64,000 nt of DNA. Source: Gemmatimonadetes bacterium T265. GTDB lineage: Bacteria > Gemmatimonadota > Gemmatimonadetes > Gemmatimonadales > Gemmatimonadaceae. The notes below the pieces were generated by a model. It was given only the letters and a program-made list of their open reading frames with translations, was not told the origin of the DNA and searched no databases. The stretch's first letter is position 1. Each line of letters begins with the position of its first letter. This document shows, piece after piece, positions 60,098 to 64,000 of the stretch. Location of the stretch: the NCBI GenBank assembly GCA_019973575.1, contig BPUI01000001.1, positions 1,872,342-1,936,341 on the forward strand. The letters run 5' to 3'. Position numbers and translations under genes: made by a program.

Positions 60098-60800
60098 GCG
60101 TCAGTTAGGCGGCAGCTTCCGCGTCGAGTGCCGTGCCGCGGCCGACCTCCCCGACGACGCGCTGCAGAAGCTCGACGCCGTGCTCCAGGGCTTCGTCGAC
60201 TCGATCCCGGCCGGCCTGTTCTACCCGGCGCGGTCGGGGGACGCGGCCGTACTCCCCCCCGCGCCGGGCGACGAGCGACGCTACCGCGGCCGAGTCTTTT
60301 CCGCGGAGCGCCTCACGCCCGGCGCCTTCCGCGTGCTCAACGGGATGCTCGCATCCTTCCACACGATGACCGCCCCGCTCGCCACGGCCGCCGCGTACCT
60401 GAACGACGGCCCCGTGAACCTGCTCCGCGTGCGGGCGCCCTACCCTACGGCGCCGACGGCTCTCCCGTTCGAAGTAGAGATCGCCGAGCCCGCGGAAGGA
60501 GTCGCGCCGCCGGCGAGCGTCCGCGTCGAGTTCGTCACCCCGCCGCCGGCCGAGGAGCGTGAGACGTTTCTGCCCCCGTTCGCGACCTGGAACCGCCTAG
60601 TCTGGGGCGGCTACCCGGTCGACGACGACCCGCCCGGCGAGTCGGGCGTCGGCGCGACCGAGACGCACTTTCTCACGCCGCGGGTGTTGGAGCACGCGAT
60701 CGAGAGCTACCGGGCCGACGCGCGCTGCTTCGACCTGATCGTCAACCTCGCGACCGCCTGGTCGGCGCGGCACCAGATCCGCGCGGTGTACGTCGAGTGA
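60081..60800 (+). CDS. Unknown protein downstream of the effector-immunity pair
   Basis: This 239-residue soluble protein has no motif I recognise. It is well ordered by composition (DLPDDALQKLDAVLQGFVDS, RLTPGAFRVLNGMLASFHTM, VEFVTPPPAEERETFLPPF, YRADARCFDLIVNLATAW). It overlaps the previous gene by 17 bp and the next by 4 bp, so it is part of the operon. It could be a second immunity protein or an accessory of the PAAR module. Confidence 0.65.
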   Translation: MPASTERQLGGSFRVECRAAADLPDDALQKLDAVLQGFVDSIPAGLFYPARSGDAAVLPPAPGDERRYRGRVFSAERLTPGAFRVLNGMLASFHTMTAPLATAAAYLNDGPVNLLRVRAPYPTAPTALPFEVEIAEPAEGVAPPASVRVEFVTPPPAEERETFLPPFATWNRLVWGGYPVDDDPPGESGVGATETHFLTPRVLEHAIESYRADARCFDLIVNLATAWSARHQIRAVYVE

Positions 60801-62089
60801 CCGCCGGCACCGCGCACGACCAAGTGATCGCCCGCTTCGTCGCCCAACACGCCGACGACGCGGCCTTCCTCTGGTCAGTGCGTGACGGCCGCCTCCGCGC
60901 GCCGCACGTCGCCCTCTCCGACCTGCGCCGCCACGACGAGCGGATCGAGGCGCACCTCGACGGGCTGCGCATTGCTGGCGACGCCGGGTGGGCCGTCTGC
61001 CGCGAGGCGCTCGCCGAGCAGGAACCCGGCGAGGTCTTCGCCGCGGCGGTGCTCGCCTTCGAGAGCGCGCGCGTCGACCGGATCCGCGACGCGCTCACCG
61101 AGGCCCGCGCGGGCCCGCCGCTCGCCCGCGCCGCCGTCTCAGCGTTAGGCTGGCTGCCGACGCGCCCGGCGTGCGGCCTCGCCGAACGCCTCACGACCGC
61201 CGCCGATCCGGTGCTCCAGCGCATTGGCCTCGCCGCGCTCGCGGTGCACCGGGTCGACCCCGGCGTCGCGCTCGGGCGGGCGCTGACCGCCGACGACCCC
61301 GCGCTGCTCGCCCGCGCGCTGCGCGCAGCTGGCGAGCTCGGGCGCGCCGACACGCTGCCGCTCGTGCGCGCGCACTGCGTCGCGGAGAACCCGGCCGTGC
61401 GGGTCGAAGCGGCGTGGTCGGCCGCGCTGCTCGCCCGTGATCCCGCCGCGGTCGCCCTGCTGCTTCGCGTCGTCGAGGTCCCCGCGCCGTCCAACGGTGC
61501 GAACCGGGACGTTCGCCGCCGCGATCGCATGCTGCACCTCGCCGTCCGCCGCCTCGATCCGGCGCCGGCGCTCCACTGGGTGCAACACCTCGCCGCGCAT
61601 GTCGACCTGCAGCGCGACGCGATTGCCGCCGCCGGCGCCCTCGGCGACCCGGCCCTGGTGCCGTGGCTGCTCGACCTGATGCGCGCCGCACCGCTTGCGC
61701 GCGTCGCCGGCGCGGCGTTCACCGACATCACCGGGGCCGACATCGGCCGGGAGCAATTACGTGGCAGTCCACCGCCCGACTTTCACGCCGGCCCCACCGA
61801 AGACCCCGACGACGAGAACGTCACCCTCGACCCCGACGAGCACCTCCCCTGGCCTAACCCCGCCGCGGTCGAACACTGGTGGACCCACCACCGCGCCTCC
61901 CTCCCCGCCGGCACCCGCCACCTCCTCGGCCGCCCGATCACCGACGACTGGCTCGCGCACGTCCTCCGCCACGCCCACCAGCCCCAGCGCGCCGCCACCG
62001 CCCTCGAACTCGCCCTCCGCCACCCCGGCACCCCGCTCTTCGAGGTCCGCGCCCCCGGGTCCCGCCAGCAGCGCGCACTCGGCGCCTAA
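60797..62089 (+). CDS. TIGR02270-family HEAT-like repeat protein of T6SS loci
   Basis: This 430-residue helical protein has HEAT/PBS-type repeats (about 90-290: AVSALGWLPTRPACGLAERL, LARALRAAGELGRADTLPLVRAH, DAIAAAGALGDPALVPWLLDLM). The ending LEVRAPGSRQQ-like FEVRAPGSRQQRALG and the DITGADI, LPWPNPAAVEHWW phrases are typical of TIGR02270, a family restricted to T6SS neighbourhoods. The biochemical role is unknown. It is the last T6SS gene. Confidence 0.85.
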   Translation: MTAGTAHDQVIARFVAQHADDAAFLWSVRDGRLRAPHVALSDLRRHDERIEAHLDGLRIAGDAGWAVCREALAEQEPGEVFAAAVLAFESARVDRIRDALTEARAGPPLARAAVSALGWLPTRPACGLAERLTTAADPVLQRIGLAALAVHRVDPGVALGRALTADDPALLARALRAAGELGRADTLPLVRAHCVAENPAVRVEAAWSAALLARDPAAVALLLRVVEVPAPSNGANRDVRRRDRMLHLAVRRLDPAPALHWVQHLAAHVDLQRDAIAAAGALGDPALVPWLLDLMRAAPLARVAGAAFTDITGADIGREQLRGSPPPDFHAGPTEDPDDENVTLDPDEHLPWPNPAAVEHWWTHHRASLPAGTRHLLGRPITDDWLAHVLRHAHQPQRAATALELALRHPGTPLFEVRAPGSRQQRALGA

Positions 62090-62318
62090 CAGCGCCGCCT
62101 CCGTCCCGCGCCTCTCGCCCGACCAGCCGCTCTCCTCGCGTCGTGGCACTCGCCACGGTTCGACCCGGAACGCCCCACCCGTGCCGCGCCATTTCGCACG
62201 TCCCGCTGCGCCCCCCGGCGTACACGCCCGCCCAATGTCCCGCCCCGCCCGTCACCACACCCGACCCTGCACCACCGGGTCTTCGATCGACCAGTCCCGC
62301 CCCGACCCGCCCCGGGCT
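62090..62318. other. Convergent gap, right border of the T6SS block
   Basis: These 229 bp lie between the T6SS operon end and the flhA stop. I see no gene, clear terminator, inverted repeat or attachment site. It marks the right border of the T6SS block within the flagellar genes. Confidence 0.5.
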
Positions 62319-64000
62319 CTACGCCCCCATCTCCCACATCCCCTCGCTCTGCAACGTCACGTGCGCCGGCAGCTCCGCCAGCGACACCACCGCCAGCGCC
62401 GGCAGCACCGGCTCCACCAGCCGCCGCACCCCCACCCGCAGCGACGGCGGCACGATCAGCGGCAGCGGCCGCCCGTCCACCGACCCCGCCGTCGCCTGCG
62501 CGTTCAGGTCCCGCAGCATCCCCGCCAGCCCGTCCGGCGTCAGCAGCGCCATCGCCTGCTGCTGCCCCCCCGCCCGCGGGGAGAACAGCGCCGCGAGCGC
62601 CTGCTCCAGCCGCGGGCCTAACGTGATCCCCCGCACCGCCCCCGCCGGGTCCGCGAACAGCCGCGCGATCACGTTCGCCAGCGCGCGCCGCGCGTGCTCC
62701 GTCAGGTGCTCCGGGTCCTTCGTCGACTCGGCCGCGTCGCCGAGCGCCTCGAGGATCGTCACGAGGTCGCGGATCGGGATCCGCTCCCGCAGCAGCCGCT
62801 GCAGCACCCGGTGCAGCGTGCCGAGCGAGACCTTGTTCGGCACCACCTCCTCCACGAGCGCGGGGTGCGACTTCTTGAGCGTCTCGACCATCTCCTGCAC
62901 GTCCTGCCGCCCGAGCAGCTCCGCCGCGTTCCCCTTCAGCACCTCGATCAGGTGCGTCGCGATCACCGTCGTAGGCTCGACCACCACGTAGCCGTTCCCC
63001 TCCGCCTCGGCGCGGCGCGAGGCGGGGATCCACTTCGCCGACATCCCGAAGCTCGGGTCGACCGTGTCCATCCCGTCGACCGCCTGCACCACCCCGCCCG
63101 TGTCCAGCGCCATGAGGAAGCGCGGCAGCACCTCCGCCCGCGCGCACTCGCTCCCGCGCAGCTTCACGAGGTACTCGTTGCTCGGCAGGCGGATGTCGTC
63201 GCGGATACGGATCGGCGGGATCAGAATGCCTAACTCCAGCGCGCTCTGCTTGCGCAGCAAGGAAATCCGTTCCAGCAAGTCGCCCCCCTGCTTCTCGTCG
63301 ACGAGCGGGATCAGCGCGTAGCCGACCTCCAGCTCGATCGGGTCGAGCTGCAGCAGGTCCCGCATCGGGTCCGGCGCGGGCGGCGGCGCCTCGGCCGGGG
63401 CCGACTCGGCCCGCTCGACCACCGCGCGGCGCTTCTTCTGCGCCGTGTCGGCCACGCGGCCTAACATGCCCATGCCGCCCGCGAGGGCGAGGAACGGCAC
63501 CGCCGGCAGCCCCGGCGCGAGCGCGAACGCGCCGAGCACGCCGGCCGCGAGGTACATCGCCCGCGGGTGCGCGCCGAGCTGCCCGGTGATCACCGACCCA
63601 ATGCGCGCCTCCTGCCCCGCGGCCGTGACCATCAGGCCCGCCGCCGTGCTCGTGACGAGCGCCGGCACCTGCGACACGAGCCCGTCGCCGACCGTGAGGA
63701 TCGTGTACGTCGCGGCCGCCTTGCCGATCGGCATCCCGCGCTGCACCACGCCGATGAAGATCCCGCCGACGATGTTGATCCCCGTGATGAGCAGCGCGGC
63801 GACCGCGTCCCCCTTCACGAACTTCGACGACCCGTCCATCGCGCCGTGGAAGTCGGCGAGGCGCGAGATCTCCGACCGCCGCCGCCGCGCCTCCTTCTCG
63901 TCGATCAGCCCCGCGCCGAGGTCCGCGTCGATCGCCATCTGCTTGCCCGGCATCGCGTCGAGCGTGAACCGCGCCGCGACCTCCGCGACCCGCCCCGCGC
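62319..64000 (-). CDS. flhA: Flagellar export gate protein FlhA, N-terminus beyond window
   Basis: The C-terminal 560 or so residues of FlhA are visible. The last membrane helices (AALLITGINIVGGIFIGVVQRG, TILTVGDGLVSQVPALVTSTAAG) are preceded by the conserved RFTLDAMPGKQMAIDADLGAG. The cytoplasmic domain follows (LLRKQSALELGILIPPIRIRDD, MGGVVQAVDGM-like segment, LGTLHRVLQRLLRERIPIRDL). It forms the flagellar type III export nonamer. Its frame is open to the edge. The next gene downstream on this strand is 33 kb away. Confidence 0.97.
   Translation of the reverse strand, partial: AGRVAEVAARFTLDAMPGKQMAIDADLGAGLIDEKEARRRRSEISRLADFHGAMDGSSKFVKGDAVAALLITGINIVGGIFIGVVQRGMPIGKAAATYTILTVGDGLVSQVPALVTSTAAGLMVTAAGQEARIGSVITGQLGAHPRAMYLAAGVLGAFALAPGLPAVPFLALAGGMGMLGRVADTAQKKRRAVVERAESAPAEAPPPAPDPMRDLLQLDPIELEVGYALIPLVDEKQGGDLLERISLLRKQSALELGILIPPIRIRDDIRLPSNEYLVKLRGSECARAEVLPRFLMALDTGGVVQAVDGMDTVDPSFGMSAKWIPASRRAEAEGNGYVVVEPTTVIATHLIEVLKGNAAELLGRQDVQEMVETLKKSHPALVEEVVPNKVSLGTLHRVLQRLLRERIPIRDLVTILEALGDAAESTKDPEHLTEHARRALANVIARLFADPAGAVRGITLGPRLEQALAALFSPRAGGQQQAMALLTPDGLAGMLRDLNAQATAGSVDGRPLPLIVPPSLRVGVRRLVEPVLPALAVVSLAELPAHVTLQSEGMWEMGA

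Larger units (their letters stand above)
566..63465. repeat. Dispersed over-represented 7-mer GTTAGGC/GCCTAAC (51 copies)
   Basis: I counted 51 exact copies in both orientations, spread evenly (about one per 1.25 kb). Of these, 33 extend to the 8-mer CGTTAGGC. Most are inside genes, reading as Leu-Gly with a rare TTA codon or as Pro-Asn with CCT-AAC; others straddle gene ends or gaps (for example 1805, 11731, 13786, 18182, 50678). Density is equal in flagellar and T6SS regions. Confidence 0.85.

Noticed and set aside
29434-62089. Recent horizontal acquisition of the T6SS
   Set aside because: Composition and the density of the GTTAGGC word match the flanking flagellar genes. No transposase, integrase, tRNA or direct-repeat ends were seen.
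566-63465. TTA codons as a bldA-like translational switch
   Set aside because: The TTA codons I noted in coding frames lie within GTTAGGC words and occur in housekeeping-type genes. They look like a by-product of the over-represented word, which also occurs in other frames and outside genes.

Overview
The window is very G+C-rich (my rough estimate is about 74%) bacterial chromosomal DNA with tightly packed, often overlapping genes. The gene families, flagellar gene arrangement and base composition suggest a Gemmatimonadota-like bacterium. That is an inference from family resemblance and was not tested by any search. The cell is predicted to be flagellated, to use cyclic-di-GMP signalling, and to carry a complete-looking type VI secretion system (T6SS).

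Left region (1-18.2 kb). It opens with the end of a subtilisin-like protease and a serine hydrolase. A signalling pair follows: a close homologue of photoactive yellow protein (PYP, a blue-light PAS sensor) 10 bp upstream of a PAS-GGDEF-EAL protein with intact motifs. Next come an ABC exporter pair, an EAL-HDOD protein, an AI-2E family permease, four minor-pilin genes, a small HTH protein, motB-motA, an orphan histidine-kinase-like protein and a Yellow/MRJP-family beta-propeller.

Flagellar region (18.2-29.1 kb, minus strand). In transcription order it reads flhG-like, fliA, a GH13 glucosidase, flgF, flgG, flgA, flgH, flgI, flgJ, flgN, flgK, csrA. Most junctions are 1-4 bp overlaps, so this is probably one or two operons. 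The FlhG-like protein has lost its P-loop lysines. flgI has a 114-codon N-terminal extension.

T6SS region (29.4-62.1 kb). A transmembrane Ser/Thr kinase (PpkA type) is followed by tssM, tssL and tssK1, a novel membrane protein with a repeated EFTRLF motif, a second tssK, an unknown gene, and then a 20-kb plus-strand run: tssB, tssC, hcp, tagJ, tssA, tssE, tssF, tssG, clpV, vgrG, DUF6484, DUF2169, an apparently inactive beta-ketoacyl-synthase fold, a PAAR-like protein with a PD-(D/E)xK-like nuclease tail, a DUF3396 immunity-type gene, an unknown gene and a TIGR02270 HEAT-like gene. No tssJ was recognised. The window ends inside flhA (minus strand), so the T6SS block sits between flhA and flhG, where flhF is normally found.

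Across the whole window the 7-mer GTTAGGC/GCCTAAC occurs 51 times by hand count, about ten times more than composition predicts. Its density is the same in the flagellar and T6SS regions, which suggests a genome-wide functional word and a long-resident T6SS locus. I saw no rRNA, tRNA, CRISPR array or insertion sequence.
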